From Legionella sainthelensi (GTDB lineage: Bacteria; Pseudomonadota; Gammaproteobacteria; Legionellales; Legionellaceae), in contig NZ_LR134388.1 in the NCBI RefSeq assembly GCF_900637685.1, positions 1,189,501 through 1,253,500 of the forward strand: a stretch of 64,000 bases of DNA, in the 5' to 3' direction. Below, piece by piece: positions 8,788-17,920 of the stretch. Below the pieces are notes generated by a model. That model ran no database searches. It worked only from the letters and a program-made list of their open reading frames with translations, and was not told the DNA's origin. The first letter of the stretch is position 1. Each line of letters opens with the position of its first letter. The translations under genes were made by a program, and so were the position numbers.

Positions 8788-10206
8788 ATGTCTTCATTGT
8801 CTGCTGATAGAACTGCAATGAAATGGATAGAAAGTCTAATCGACGAGCATAGTTTTATTCCATTGTTTGCAGAGTATGCGCCCGATAATCAATTTCATAT
8901 ACAATATGGTGCTGAAGTAATTACAGGTTTAGCTAAAGTAAATCAAAGGCCTGTTGCGGTGTATGCTCATAATAATTCAGTTAATCGCGGCTACATTACC
9001 AGTCATGGTGCTCGCAAAATTATTCGTTTAATGGATAGGGCTAAAGACTTACGTATCCCTATTATTGCATTTCTTGCTTCACCAGGTATTTCTTTAGAAG
9101 AAAATTTATTAAGTGGTGATGGTTATACTCAGGTTATCGCACGTAACATTAATTTATCAGGCCTGATTCCACAATTTGCTATTCTTGTTGCGCCAACACT
9201 TGGTGCACCGGCTTATTCTGCAGTATTAATGGATCTGCTTTTCTTTAACAAGCACCGCAGCTATTTGATGGTAACGAGCCCTATGGTCGTACAGCAAGCG
9301 ATTGGTGAAAAAGTAAGTATGAGCGACTTAGGTGGTACGGCTATGCACGCAAGTACAACCGGCTTGGCTGATTTTGTGGATGACAGCTTGATAGCGCAAA
9401 TCAATCATGTGAAGACGATGCTTCATTTTTTTCCTTCACATCATCGTGAACATCCACCCATACATGCGGTTATTGAACCACTGCATTCGATGCCCACTGT
9501 TCCTGCTGATCCTAGAGTCCCGTTTAATATGCTTGAATTAATTCAAGCCATTGTAGATAACTCTGATGTTTGGCAATATAAAAGTACTTATGGCCAAGCG
9601 ATGATTTGTGCTTTTGTACACATCCATGGATACGCAGTGGGTATCGTTGCGAATCAAAGTATTCGCTTTAGCGGCGCAATTGATTCCGATGCGGCACAAA
9701 AAGCGTCTAAATTTATTCGCATCTGTGATGCTTACTGTATTCCAATTCTCACGTTAATTGATGTGCCAGGATTTATGCCTGGAAAACGTGAAGAGCAAAA
9801 AGGATTACTGCAACATGGTGCCCGATTATGTACCGCTATGCAAACTCGAGTACCCAGGATGAGTGTTGTTGTGCGTAAGTGCTATGGAGCTGCGGCATTT
9901 TTAATGATGCAAACTGTTTCCCAGAATGGAGATTTAGTTTTAGCTCTGGAAACCGCAAATTTAGGGGTCATGGGCAAAGAAACGACTAAAAAAGTTCAAA
10001 ATACAGATGGCCAAGTAGCGACTGAAGAGCAAGTACAGCCGTCCGAAACGTTTCCTCTTAATCCTTCCTTAATGGATGCTTTTGCTTCTGGGTTAGTCGA
10101 TGAAATTATTAATCCAAATCAAGTCCGTGGACGTCTGGCCCAACATTTAGAGTACTTATATCGTAAAATGAATGGACTAGGAGAGGCAAAACATTCTATT
10201 GTGTAG
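8788..10206 (+). CDS. Acyl-CoA carboxylase carboxyltransferase subunit
   Basis: A 472-residue protein with the two crotonase-like halves of a propionyl/acetyl-CoA carboxylase beta chain. The N-half contains LGAPAYSAVLMDLLFF and DLGGTAMHASTTGLAD; the C-half contains IRFSGAIDSDAAQKASKFIR and LIDVPGFMPGKREEQKG, all typical of the family. It is shorter than the usual 510-540 residues. In known enzymes it transfers CO2 from carboxybiotin to acyl-CoA to make malonyl- or methylmalonyl-CoA. No biotin carboxylase or biotin carrier gene is present nearby, so it must borrow these from elsewhere or use its fold differently. It is the first gene of the rightward unit. Confidence 0.88.
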   Translation: MSSLSADRTAMKWIESLIDEHSFIPLFAEYAPDNQFHIQYGAEVITGLAKVNQRPVAVYAHNNSVNRGYITSHGARKIIRLMDRAKDLRIPIIAFLASPGISLEENLLSGDGYTQVIARNINLSGLIPQFAILVAPTLGAPAYSAVLMDLLFFNKHRSYLMVTSPMVVQQAIGEKVSMSDLGGTAMHASTTGLADFVDDSLIAQINHVKTMLHFFPSHHREHPPIHAVIEPLHSMPTVPADPRVPFNMLELIQAIVDNSDVWQYKSTYGQAMICAFVHIHGYAVGIVANQSIRFSGAIDSDAAQKASKFIRICDAYCIPILTLIDVPGFMPGKREEQKGLLQHGARLCTAMQTRVPRMSVVVRKCYGAAAFLMMQTVSQNGDLVLALETANLGVMGKETTKKVQNTDGQVATEEQVQPSETFPLNPSLMDAFASGLVDEIINPNQVRGRLAQHLEYLYRKMNGLGEAKHSIV

Positions 10207-10230
10207 TGCGCTATCGAATATTATAGATTA

Positions 10231-10340
10231 TGGGGCTGTTGACAATTCATCGTCCAAGAGCCGATGTCACACTGCCATTAAGTTAATGGCAGTGAACCGA
10301 CGTCCCGCAGCTTGCCCCGGGCTCCAGCAATCGTGATGAA
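10231..10340 (+). repeat. Intergenic repeat with perfect palindrome
   Basis: The gap between the carboxyltransferase and dehydrogenase genes carries GGGCTGTTGACAATTCA, close to the terminal repeats of the IS element at 19730-20930. It is followed by a 25-base palindrome at 10270-10294 (CACTGCCATTAA, a central G, then the complement). The right arm of the palindrome recurs identically over 17 bases at 63098-63114. It looks like a miniature repeat or an IS-end remnant inserted within the unit, and the hairpin could reduce read-through to the downstream genes. Confidence 0.5.
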
Positions 10341-10417
10341 TATATAAGTTTATTGCTCAAAGATAAATCTTATGGAGCCCGACGACAAACCATTGATTTA
10401 TTATTTTAAGGATTATA

Positions 10418-12109
10418 ATGTCTTCGTACATTAGTTTAATGCAATTAATTCACTCTTTTGAAGCTTATTTAGGTAATCCTGAAACTCAAAATACCCCAGT
10501 TAATTTTAAACAAAGCTTAACTTATGATGAACAAGAGCTACTTGCTTGGCCGCAAATCAAATTCATTCAGCAATGGAATTTTATGGAGTATTTAATTCCA
10601 TGTGAGCTGGGAGGGAAGCTTGGGGCACTTGACTCTACTTATGCTTTGATTAAGTCAATCAGTAGGCGCGATCTAACTACCGCGATTGCAGTAGGTTTGT
10701 CTTTTTTAGGTGCTTTGCCTCTTTGGTTGGCAGGTAATATCAAGCAACAGCAAAAAATAGTTGCACTTTTTCGACGTGGTGAGATTGTGGCTTTTGCCTT
10801 GACTGAGGAGGAGCACGGTTCAGATATTATGGCCAATGAGGTAGTAGCCAAAGCTTATGAGGATGGTTGGCAATTATCTGGAAATAAATGGTGTGTTAAT
10901 TTTGCTACATTAGGCCATGCAGCGAGTATTCTCTGCCGTACTCATGATAAAGGCGGTCCCTTAGGGTTTTCAGTATTTTTTTTAGATAAATCTGATGTGG
11001 AGTCTGGATTTACGCCTACCCCTAAGTTACCTACTCTCGGGGTGAGAGGGTTAGATATTAGTGGTTTTTCTTTGAATAAAGTGTTTTTGCCTCAAGAGGC
11101 GTTGGTAGGCAAAGAAAGACATGGGTTAGAACTCACTTACAAAATATTACAAGTTTCAAGGGCATTATGTGCTTCTTTTTCCGTGGGCGGCGCAGACACA
11201 GCGTTGAGATTGACCCTTTCTTTTAGCTTGACCAGACATTTATACAATAAAAATGCTTATGACATTCCTGTAGTGAAACAACGACTAGGAGAGCAATTTA
11301 CTCAATTACTTATTGCAGATTGTATGGGGCTAGTCATTGCACGTGCAGGCTCAGTGATGCCGCAAAAACTATCTTTCTGGTCTGCAATTATAAAGTTCCT
11401 CATTCCTAAAATGACCGAAGACATTGTTGATGAGTGTGGACTGGTTTTGGGGGCTCGTGCCTATTTGCGAACTACTGAATGGGCTATGTTTCAGAAAATA
11501 AGGCGTGACATTAAAGTAGTTGGATTATTTGATGGGAGTAGCCAAGTTAATTTATCTTTAATTGCATCCAGTTTATTACCTCAAGCGCGAATGAGGGGAA
11601 GTTGTCCAAAAAATCAGCTTATGTTACTGGAGCAAATTTTTGATCTTAAAAAAGGTTGTCCTGCATTTAACATAACTGATTTGGGTCTTTTTATGCATGA
11701 GGAAGACAGCATTTTGGCTGGTCTAAGTGTCTTGCAATCAGAACAAATTGCCCCCCTAATCATTGCTATTCAGCATGAAATTGATAGACTTGACCAGCAA
11801 ATGATGCTGATGCAAGAGCAAAAACAGTTAGAACCACGTAGCTTGGCTGCTTTTCGTTTGGCAGAACAATATTGTTGGGTTTTTGCTGCCAGCTGTTGCT
11901 TGCACTTTTGGCATTTTAATCAGGAAATGCTTTGTAAGGAGTCTCTTGATTTAGATTGGATTCAATTGGCAATTCAGTTAATTCTTAATAAATTACATAC
12001 AAATTCTAAAATAGATACGAGACTGCAAGAATCTATGGCAAAAAAACTAGAGATTTTTTATCAACAGAATAAACTGTTTTCAGTGCTTCCTGCACAAATA
12101 CCCGATTAA
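10418..12109 (+). CDS. Acyl-CoA dehydrogenase family protein
   Basis: A 563-residue flavoprotein-type dehydrogenase. Recognisable parts are the middle-domain signature FALTEEEHGSD, GWQLSGNKWCVNFAT, the LGVRGLDISGF segment, and the C-terminal helical domain with LFDGSSQVNLSL, which aligns with the substrate/FAD-facing stretch of acyl-CoA dehydrogenases. The protein is longer than the common 380-400 residue forms, with about 150 extra residues at the C-terminus that are helical and unassigned. It probably introduces an alpha,beta double bond into an acyl thioester made by the cluster. The Shine-Dalgarno is AAGG before the ATG at 10418. It follows the repeat at 10231-10340 and precedes the GH3 gene by about 25 bases. 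Confidence 0.88.
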   Translation: MSSYISLMQLIHSFEAYLGNPETQNTPVNFKQSLTYDEQELLAWPQIKFIQQWNFMEYLIPCELGGKLGALDSTYALIKSISRRDLTTAIAVGLSFLGALPLWLAGNIKQQQKIVALFRRGEIVAFALTEEEHGSDIMANEVVAKAYEDGWQLSGNKWCVNFATLGHAASILCRTHDKGGPLGFSVFFLDKSDVESGFTPTPKLPTLGVRGLDISGFSLNKVFLPQEALVGKERHGLELTYKILQVSRALCASFSVGGADTALRLTLSFSLTRHLYNKNAYDIPVVKQRLGEQFTQLLIADCMGLVIARAGSVMPQKLSFWSAIIKFLIPKMTEDIVDECGLVLGARAYLRTTEWAMFQKIRRDIKVVGLFDGSSQVNLSLIASSLLPQARMRGSCPKNQLMLLEQIFDLKKGCPAFNITDLGLFMHEEDSILAGLSVLQSEQIAPLIIAIQHEIDRLDQQMMLMQEQKQLEPRSLAAFRLAEQYCWVFAASCCLHFWHFNQEMLCKESLDLDWIQLAIQLILNKLHTNSKIDTRLQESMAKKLEIFYQQNKLFSVLPAQIPD

Positions 12110-12135
12110 ATATATAAATTGCTGGAGTTTTGAGT

Positions 12136-13662
12136 ATGAACTGGAAAAGAATGTTAATTGCGGCAATGACCCAAAAAAAGTATCAGGCTTTTATTGAGGA
12201 TACTTTGCATCCTGAACATGCTCGGAAACGATTATGGCTCCATGAAACGCTGCCTTTATTGCACCAATCATCTTATTGGCGACCTTTATTGCAGCACAAA
12301 CAGAATGTTCATTTAGATGATTTTTCGATTACGGTTTATGAAGATTATCAAGAAGAGCTGTTAGCAGCACAACAAAGCCTTATTCAGCCTTTTAATGGAG
12401 AAAGATTAATATTTTGGTCAGAAACGTCAGGTACTTCTGGAGTAAGAAAGTTTTTTCCAATCACGGCTTCTTTTCAGAAACAATTTCAGCGCACAATGTC
12501 TCCTTATATCTATTCATTAACGCAACGATTTCCTGGTTTTTTTAAAGAAAAAATTCTCTATCTCGTTGCGGTAGATGCTCATAAGAATTCTGCAGCGGGT
12601 ATTCCTTCAGGTTGGATTAGTAATTTTAATTATCGTCATTTACCAGGGTTTATTAAACGTTTCTATGCAATGCCTGATAAGGTATTTGATAACGCCGAGG
12701 TTTATGAGCAATGGTCGGCATTATATGCATTAGCTTATGATCTTAGTGCATTTTTTGCAGTTACACCTATGGTGATCGATGCGCTTTTTGAGCGTTGTGT
12801 TAATAATTTTAAGCAATTTTTACCTTATCTGTTTGGTGAAAAAGCAGTTCCTGATTTTCTACCACCCGTTCGTATCAGTAATAAACGAAGAGAGTATTTG
12901 CGTCAGCTCGCACAAGGCTCTCCAAGTACTTTTAAGGAGTTTTGGCCTTCAATAAATTTTGCGGGATGTTGGGCTTCCGGGCTTTGTGAGTATCCTGCTC
13001 AGCAATTACAACAACGGTTAGGAGCTGGGGTGCGCTTGGTTGATGGGACTTTTTCAGCTACTGAAGGATGGCTTACTGTTCCTATAGATAATCAACTTGG
13101 CGGAATCTTGCATCCTGGTGCGCATATTGCTGAGTTTATTGAAGAAGGTAAAGAGATTAACCCGAGCAATCTTTTACAATCCTGGGAGTTAGAGCAAGGA
13201 AAAAATTATGAGGTTTTTTTAACTACGGCTATGGGATTTGTTCGCTATCAATTAAAAGATGTATTGAAATGCACGGGTTTCTTAAATAGAGCACCTAGAC
13301 TTGAATTTTGCTATAAAACGCAGATGCTCAAATTGGAAAGTTGTTCCATTACTGGACAAGAATTTCTGAAAGTACTCGACGATGTCTCTTTTGAAATGGC
13401 TCCTCATTGGTATTTTGCGCGTAATATTTTAGGAAACAGGGTCGTTTTAGTGACGGATGATACGGTTGAAATACCCGACTCTCTATTGATTAAATTGCAT
13501 GAAGGATTAATGCAGGTTAATGAGCCTTATGCACATAGTGTTGCCGTAAAAGAAGTTGTTCCGATGGTCAGGTTGAAATTGCCCCTTAAGCAATTATTAG
13601 CAGATAACCATGCGCAAACAAAACCTAGATTAATTTCGCAGCAAGTTATTCGAGAAGTATAA
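12136..13662 (+). CDS. GH3-family acyl acid-amido synthetase
   Basis: A 508-residue protein of the GH3 family, best known in plants, where members adenylate carboxylic acids such as jasmonate or auxin and couple them to amino acids. The first ATP motif SETSGTSG lies at residues 95-102, the second (DGTFSATEGW) around residue 302, and the C-terminal segment YQLKDVLKCTGF is also typical. The ATG at 12136 is chosen because GGAG at 12124-12127 is correctly spaced; a TTG six bases earlier is also in frame. Within this unit it could form the final amide or ester bond of the product. The acceptor is unknown. Confidence 0.87.
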   Translation: MNWKRMLIAAMTQKKYQAFIEDTLHPEHARKRLWLHETLPLLHQSSYWRPLLQHKQNVHLDDFSITVYEDYQEELLAAQQSLIQPFNGERLIFWSETSGTSGVRKFFPITASFQKQFQRTMSPYIYSLTQRFPGFFKEKILYLVAVDAHKNSAAGIPSGWISNFNYRHLPGFIKRFYAMPDKVFDNAEVYEQWSALYALAYDLSAFFAVTPMVIDALFERCVNNFKQFLPYLFGEKAVPDFLPPVRISNKRREYLRQLAQGSPSTFKEFWPSINFAGCWASGLCEYPAQQLQQRLGAGVRLVDGTFSATEGWLTVPIDNQLGGILHPGAHIAEFIEEGKEINPSNLLQSWELEQGKNYEVFLTTAMGFVRYQLKDVLKCTGFLNRAPRLEFCYKTQMLKLESCSITGQEFLKVLDDVSFEMAPHWYFARNILGNRVVLVTDDTVEIPDSLLIKLHEGLMQVNEPYAHSVAVKEVVPMVRLKLPLKQLLADNHAQTKPRLISQQVIREV

Positions 13663-13731
13663 TTTGAGAAGTAAGCGATTTAATTTTGAGATAAAAAGAA
13701 ATTTTACCAATCCTATTTAAAGGTAGATATT

Positions 13732-14445
13732 ATGGTTGAGAAAAAAACTAAAAAAGCTCCTCGCAAAACAGAATTAACGTTATCTCTTTTAATTGTGAGC
13801 GATATCATTTCTATTTTATTGAGTTTGATGCCTGGTGTTGCTGCATTTAGCTTAACTGGAATATTTATTTATCATGGTTATGCACATACATGGTTGGTAT
13901 TGCCTTTGGCACCATTTATTTTTTTTGCTTCGTTTATTATGATTATCGCAGCGATTAGGTTATGTTTACCTACTCTGAAACCTGGACGATATAAGCGTGA
14001 GCTTAGTAAAATGATGCTTGCTTGGTTTTGCCATTTTGCCCTTTCTCGTTCTGCTAAAATTTGGGGGCTCAATCCTTTATTCCAGTCATTGCATTGTATT
14101 AAATTTTTTTATTGGAGAGCCCTGGGGGCAAAGGTTTCTTTTCAAATTATGAATTCGTTTGATATCGATTTTGTCGATTGTCCATTGATTAGCATTGGGA
14201 AAAATGTCACTTTGGCAAGTCAGGTGTCCATCAGTTGTCATTCCGATATTGGTGGTTTACTTCTTTTATCTCCTGTTGTCATTGAGGATGATGCGTTTAT
14301 TGGCGTATCTACTGTTGTAGGACCAGGTACAACCATTAAAAAAAATGCATGGGTTGGGTATGGAAATGTATTAATAAATCAACTTATTGAAGAAAATACT
14401 CGCATTGACAGTGTAAACCGTAAAGCAAGTGATCTTGATAATTGA
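13732..14445 (+). CDS. Membrane-anchored hexapeptide-repeat acyltransferase
   Basis: A 237-residue protein. The first 100 residues contain two hydrophobic segments (about residues 20-47 and 55-83). The rest is a left-handed beta-helix domain with hexapeptide turns (LISIGKNVTLAS, VVIEDDAFIGVSTVVGPGTTI) and a histidine in ISCHSDIGG at the usual catalytic place. It is related to WcaF/NodL-like acetyltransferases and to the C-terminal domain of some peptide synthetases. It lies 69 bases after the GH3 gene with its own Shine-Dalgarno (AAAGG) and is the last gene of the rightward unit. It probably acylates the product at the inner membrane. Confidence 0.82.
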   Translation: MVEKKTKKAPRKTELTLSLLIVSDIISILLSLMPGVAAFSLTGIFIYHGYAHTWLVLPLAPFIFFASFIMIIAAIRLCLPTLKPGRYKRELSKMMLAWFCHFALSRSAKIWGLNPLFQSLHCIKFFYWRALGAKVSFQIMNSFDIDFVDCPLISIGKNVTLASQVSISCHSDIGGLLLLSPVVIEDDAFIGVSTVVGPGTTIKKNAWVGYGNVLINQLIEENTRIDSVNRKASDLDN

Positions 14446-14533
14446 TGCATTTAATATTGTATAAAATTCATCTTAATGACATAATTTTTCCCATGTAAGG
14501 GATATATCCAGTCAACTAGAGAGTTGAGTTAAT

Positions 14534-16408
14534 ATGCTAAGTAAAAGGGAACGTTTTCAGCAATGGCGTGGTATTAAATCGGATGATGAACTCCAGATTC
14601 TAGAAGTCGCGCTCCTTATCAGTGAGTATGTGAATTCTGTAGATAGGCTAGAAATAATAAAGGCTGATGCTGAATCGAAGTTTAGCGATTTTAATCAGGA
14701 TAATTCTCGCTCCTGGGCTACGGCAGTCTTTACCAAATTATTTATAGATGAAGCAATAGCACAATTACCAGAGACGGCAGCCCAAGAAAGAGCATTACTT
14801 ATTCATTTGAGTACTATATTGACTCAATTGTATGAGAATTGGAAAAAAGATACGGCACAAAATGTTACCCTATTAATTGATACAATTGAAAAATTAATTG
14901 CTATAAACACCATCCCTTTTACGGATAAAAAACACTATAAGACTTTTCTGTTTTCTTCTTATATGTTGTTTAATATTATACGACTGTCACTAAATGAACT
15001 TAATTGGTCGATGCAAATGATGGCATCTCTTATCATTGATATTGAACAAATGAAGCTCAAAATTACCTATTTTTTAGAAAAGATTGAAGAAAAAGAGCAT
15101 CAATTAGGACAAATAGAGAATCGAGAAGCAGGAACAGATAAGACTGAAAATGATCCATTAAACTCGATTAAGATACTTTTAAATAAGCGTTATTTTAAAG
15201 TGTTGAGCCAGACGCCTTTGCTGCGTGAGCGCACACAAACAGCTTTTCTTTATCCCATAGAAATAAAGCCGAAAAAAAAAGACATTCTAGCAAGTCTCAC
15301 TGAGTTTGAAGCAGATATAGACAGGGTTTCTTCAGGTATTGAACGCTTAATTGAGCTGAGAAATAAAAAGGCTGAAATTGAAGTAAAGATAGAAAATATT
15401 AACAAGTTAATTGCAGCAGCACAAGATAATGAGCGAAAAATTACTGGAAGAAAGTATTTTCTTGATTTTATAACGAGTCATTCGCAATTATATCAAACTC
15501 TTTTAGAAAATACTGAGGGAGTTGTAAAATTACAGTTACTTGAAAAGAAAGATCAACTGGAGAAGGCTATTGAGTCACCTGATTTGTCTTCTGGAGTCGT
15601 CAATGGGCTTTCTTGGGTAGCTTCTCCGCTTACTATTGCTTATCGAACGGCTACGCCACAAATGATTCAAGAGGCATTTTCATCTACTTTACCTGCGACT
15701 TTAGATAGCGATTGTAAAATCAAATTAAAAGAGCTTGCACAAATTTGTATGTCTGATTTGAAAAAGCAATTAGAAAAAAAAGAAAATCAAATTATTGCGA
15801 TAAATAATCGATTTTTTAATCAGGATGAAAAGATTAAACAATTAATTACTCATGAAAGTTCCGAACAGCTCGCAGTGTTACAAAAAGCAAATGATGCATT
15901 AAAAGAAGCGGTACAAGCCAACACTAAATTAGTGGTTCATATAAAAGAAAATTTACATTTTCTTAATGATCTTAAGAGTATGAGAGAAACATTAAATGAG
16001 TTCATTCGTTTGCATGACACTATTTTAGTTAAGATTTGTAATTTTTTGTCCCAATTTTTTTCTTTTTTTAAAACAGAAAAGGTGCAAATGATTGATGAGG
16101 CATCTACTTTGAAAAAGCAAGTCAATAAGCTTGCTGCAGAGTATCAAAACTCAATTGATCAACAAATGCTCCAAATGGAGCAAAATCCTTTTTTCGATGA
16201 GAAGATTAAAAATCATATAAAAAGACGTCTTAAAGCCGAAGATCGAGACATGAACTTGGAAAAGAAAAATTGTATTGCTCCTGATAGACAAAATGTGCGT
16301 TTACTGATGGACAATTTGTCAGATTTATTTGCTAAAAATATTCCTCCTGCTCAGGAACATTTAGAAGAAGCACCAATTACAAAAGAATCAATTTTAGTAT
16401 TTTCTTAA
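14534..16408 (+). CDS. Long coiled-coil hypothetical protein
   Basis: A 624-residue protein of unknown function, rich in Glu, Lys, Gln and Leu, with heptad-like stretches around residues 170-200, 250-300, 345-365 and 400-460 that predict coiled coils. A short hydrophobic stretch is seen near residue 500 (ICNFLSQFFSFF). There is no signal peptide. The C-terminus carries acidic residues followed by hydroxyl and hydrophobic residues (QEHLEEAPITKESILVFS), similar to the E-block type signals of Legionella Dot/Icm substrates. It stands alone downstream of the biosynthetic unit. Candidate secreted effector by inference only. Confidence 0.75.
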   Translation: MLSKRERFQQWRGIKSDDELQILEVALLISEYVNSVDRLEIIKADAESKFSDFNQDNSRSWATAVFTKLFIDEAIAQLPETAAQERALLIHLSTILTQLYENWKKDTAQNVTLLIDTIEKLIAINTIPFTDKKHYKTFLFSSYMLFNIIRLSLNELNWSMQMMASLIIDIEQMKLKITYFLEKIEEKEHQLGQIENREAGTDKTENDPLNSIKILLNKRYFKVLSQTPLLRERTQTAFLYPIEIKPKKKDILASLTEFEADIDRVSSGIERLIELRNKKAEIEVKIENINKLIAAAQDNERKITGRKYFLDFITSHSQLYQTLLENTEGVVKLQLLEKKDQLEKAIESPDLSSGVVNGLSWVASPLTIAYRTATPQMIQEAFSSTLPATLDSDCKIKLKELAQICMSDLKKQLEKKENQIIAINNRFFNQDEKIKQLITHESSEQLAVLQKANDALKEAVQANTKLVVHIKENLHFLNDLKSMRETLNEFIRLHDTILVKICNFLSQFFSFFKTEKVQMIDEASTLKKQVNKLAAEYQNSIDQQMLQMEQNPFFDEKIKNHIKRRLKAEDRDMNLEKKNCIAPDRQNVRLLMDNLSDLFAKNIPPAQEHLEEAPITKESILVFS

Positions 16409-16589
16409 AGAGGCCAAAATTTCAATCATCAAATCTGATTTTCCCATGAATTTTTTAACTTATGACGAAGAGACAGGCTAAAAAACCAAGCCTCATGCTG
16501 CATGAGTTACTATATATATGTTTAAAAATATTCGATTTAGAGGGATTTGTGATGTATATTTAATCATTATAGATTAAATTTTAACAAAA

Positions 16590-17441
16590 ATGCTATCACC
16601 TTCAGACGCTAGGGCTCATATAGATACCCATTCATCATTTAGGGCGTTATTAAGTTCGTTGATAAATGATGACTCCGTTTCTAGTATCTTAATTGGCGAA
16701 ATTCATAATATTAGTCCTACAATAGACGCTATTTTATCCAATTTAGACCTTCTCACCAACTCGTCACGTCGTATCATTATTATCAGTGAGAGTTTAAATC
16801 AATCAGAAAACACAGCCTTAAAAAACGCATTAAAAAATGCGATTAAAGGAGATGTTAATCCACTAAAAAAAGCATCCTTTTTAAAGGAAAATTCAATAGA
16901 TACCTATGAGTTGATTTATGTGTCTTTTTCTATGGGATTGACCGTATTAGGTGCAGAAAATAAAAAATCAAATCCATTTAGTTCTTATAAAAGTAAAGAG
17001 ATAACACAAAAAATTATACGAAAAATGGAAGCGTATCAAAAAAGCCCTGACCGCATTATTGTTACTAACGGGGAATTTTCCAAACTAATCAATAGTTTTT
17101 GTCGTAAAGATACTCTTCCTATCTTTATAGGAGGAGGCGCTCATATTGTGCCCTTGAGCTCCAAAGATAAGCTTTATGATCTTGGACTACAAGGTAGAAT
17201 AAAAAATAGTGTATCAATCTATTTAAACGAAGATAGCTCACCATCAGTTACATCTTCTTTTTCTTATTCCGCTCCTGATAGAGAATTAACGGGTCAATAC
17301 GATTATCTGGTTTTAACCAATAAAAAGGAACTTTATAAAAATAAATTTGATAGTATCGAAGATTTGAATGCTAAAATTGATTATTTAATTGAAATCCTGG
17401 ATAAGCTGATTTGCAGCCATATTTTTTTCCAAAAAATTTAG
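16590..17441 (+). CDS. TIKI/TraB-like hypothetical protein, probably truncated by frameshift
   Basis: A 283-residue reading whose features recall the TIKI/ChaN/TraB superfamily. It has an early GEIH motif (residues 36-39), IIIISESL around residue 65, LGAENKK around residue 120, and a late GGGAH motif (residues 181-185). Paired GxxH motifs are the hallmark of that putative metallohydrolase fold. The reading stops at a TAG just after T7 and A6 runs, and the following frame continues without an ATG for about 90 residues, so the natural protein is probably about 365 residues. The slip site reads T TTT TTC in frame, a canonical -1 slippery sequence. There is no signal peptide. The family assignment rests on motifs only. 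Confidence 0.6.
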   Translation: MLSPSDARAHIDTHSSFRALLSSLINDDSVSSILIGEIHNISPTIDAILSNLDLLTNSSRRIIIISESLNQSENTALKNALKNAIKGDVNPLKKASFLKENSIDTYELIYVSFSMGLTVLGAENKKSNPFSSYKSKEITQKIIRKMEAYQKSPDRIIVTNGEFSKLINSFCRKDTLPIFIGGGAHIVPLSSKDKLYDLGLQGRIKNSVSIYLNEDSSPSVTSSFSYSAPDRELTGQYDYLVLTNKKELYKNKFDSIEDLNAKIDYLIEILDKLICSHIFFQKI

Positions 17442-17692
17442 TATTTACCTTGCAAGAAGAATTAGACCCCATTCTTCAGGCTTTTCAGGAAAGTGCGCAA
17501 TGCGAATGTTCTTTTAAATCATTACCAACTGTTTTGGAAGATGTTTTGAAAGATAAAAAAAGACCTAAAGAAAAATCTTCATTTTTTAATAAATCCCATA
17601 CTTCCGTATCTCATTACTCTCAAAATCAATTAGCCTATGCCATTCGCGCTGATTTGTCTGAATTGTTACATTCTATTTCCAAAACGACCTAA
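17411..17692 (+). pseudogene. Out-of-frame C-terminal part of the TIKI-like gene
   Basis: This frame overlaps the end of the TIKI-like gene and can begin only at a TTG with no ribosome binding site. A -1 shift at the T7 run (17421-17427) would join the two readings smoothly into one protein, giving HIFF followed by PKNLVFTLQEELDP. The segment is helical, with no recognised domain. It is best read as the C-terminus of the upstream gene, separated by a one-base loss in the homopolymer (real or a sequencing undercall) or by programmed frameshifting. Confidence 0.5.
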
Positions 17693-17920
17693 GCCGATAA
17701 TTCCGTTTTATATGATTCATTAGGTTGAAAACATCATCCTTAGGATCATCAGCAAAAATAGTGCCTATTACTTTATTTTTTCAGAAACAGAAGTCCTCTT
17801 TCCATTTCTTTTATAATCATATCAAAATATTTGATATGACATATTAAAAAGATTGCTTAGTCTTAAAAATCATTTGTTGGTTAAATATAGAACCTTATAA
17901 ATTAATAATAGAGCAATAAA

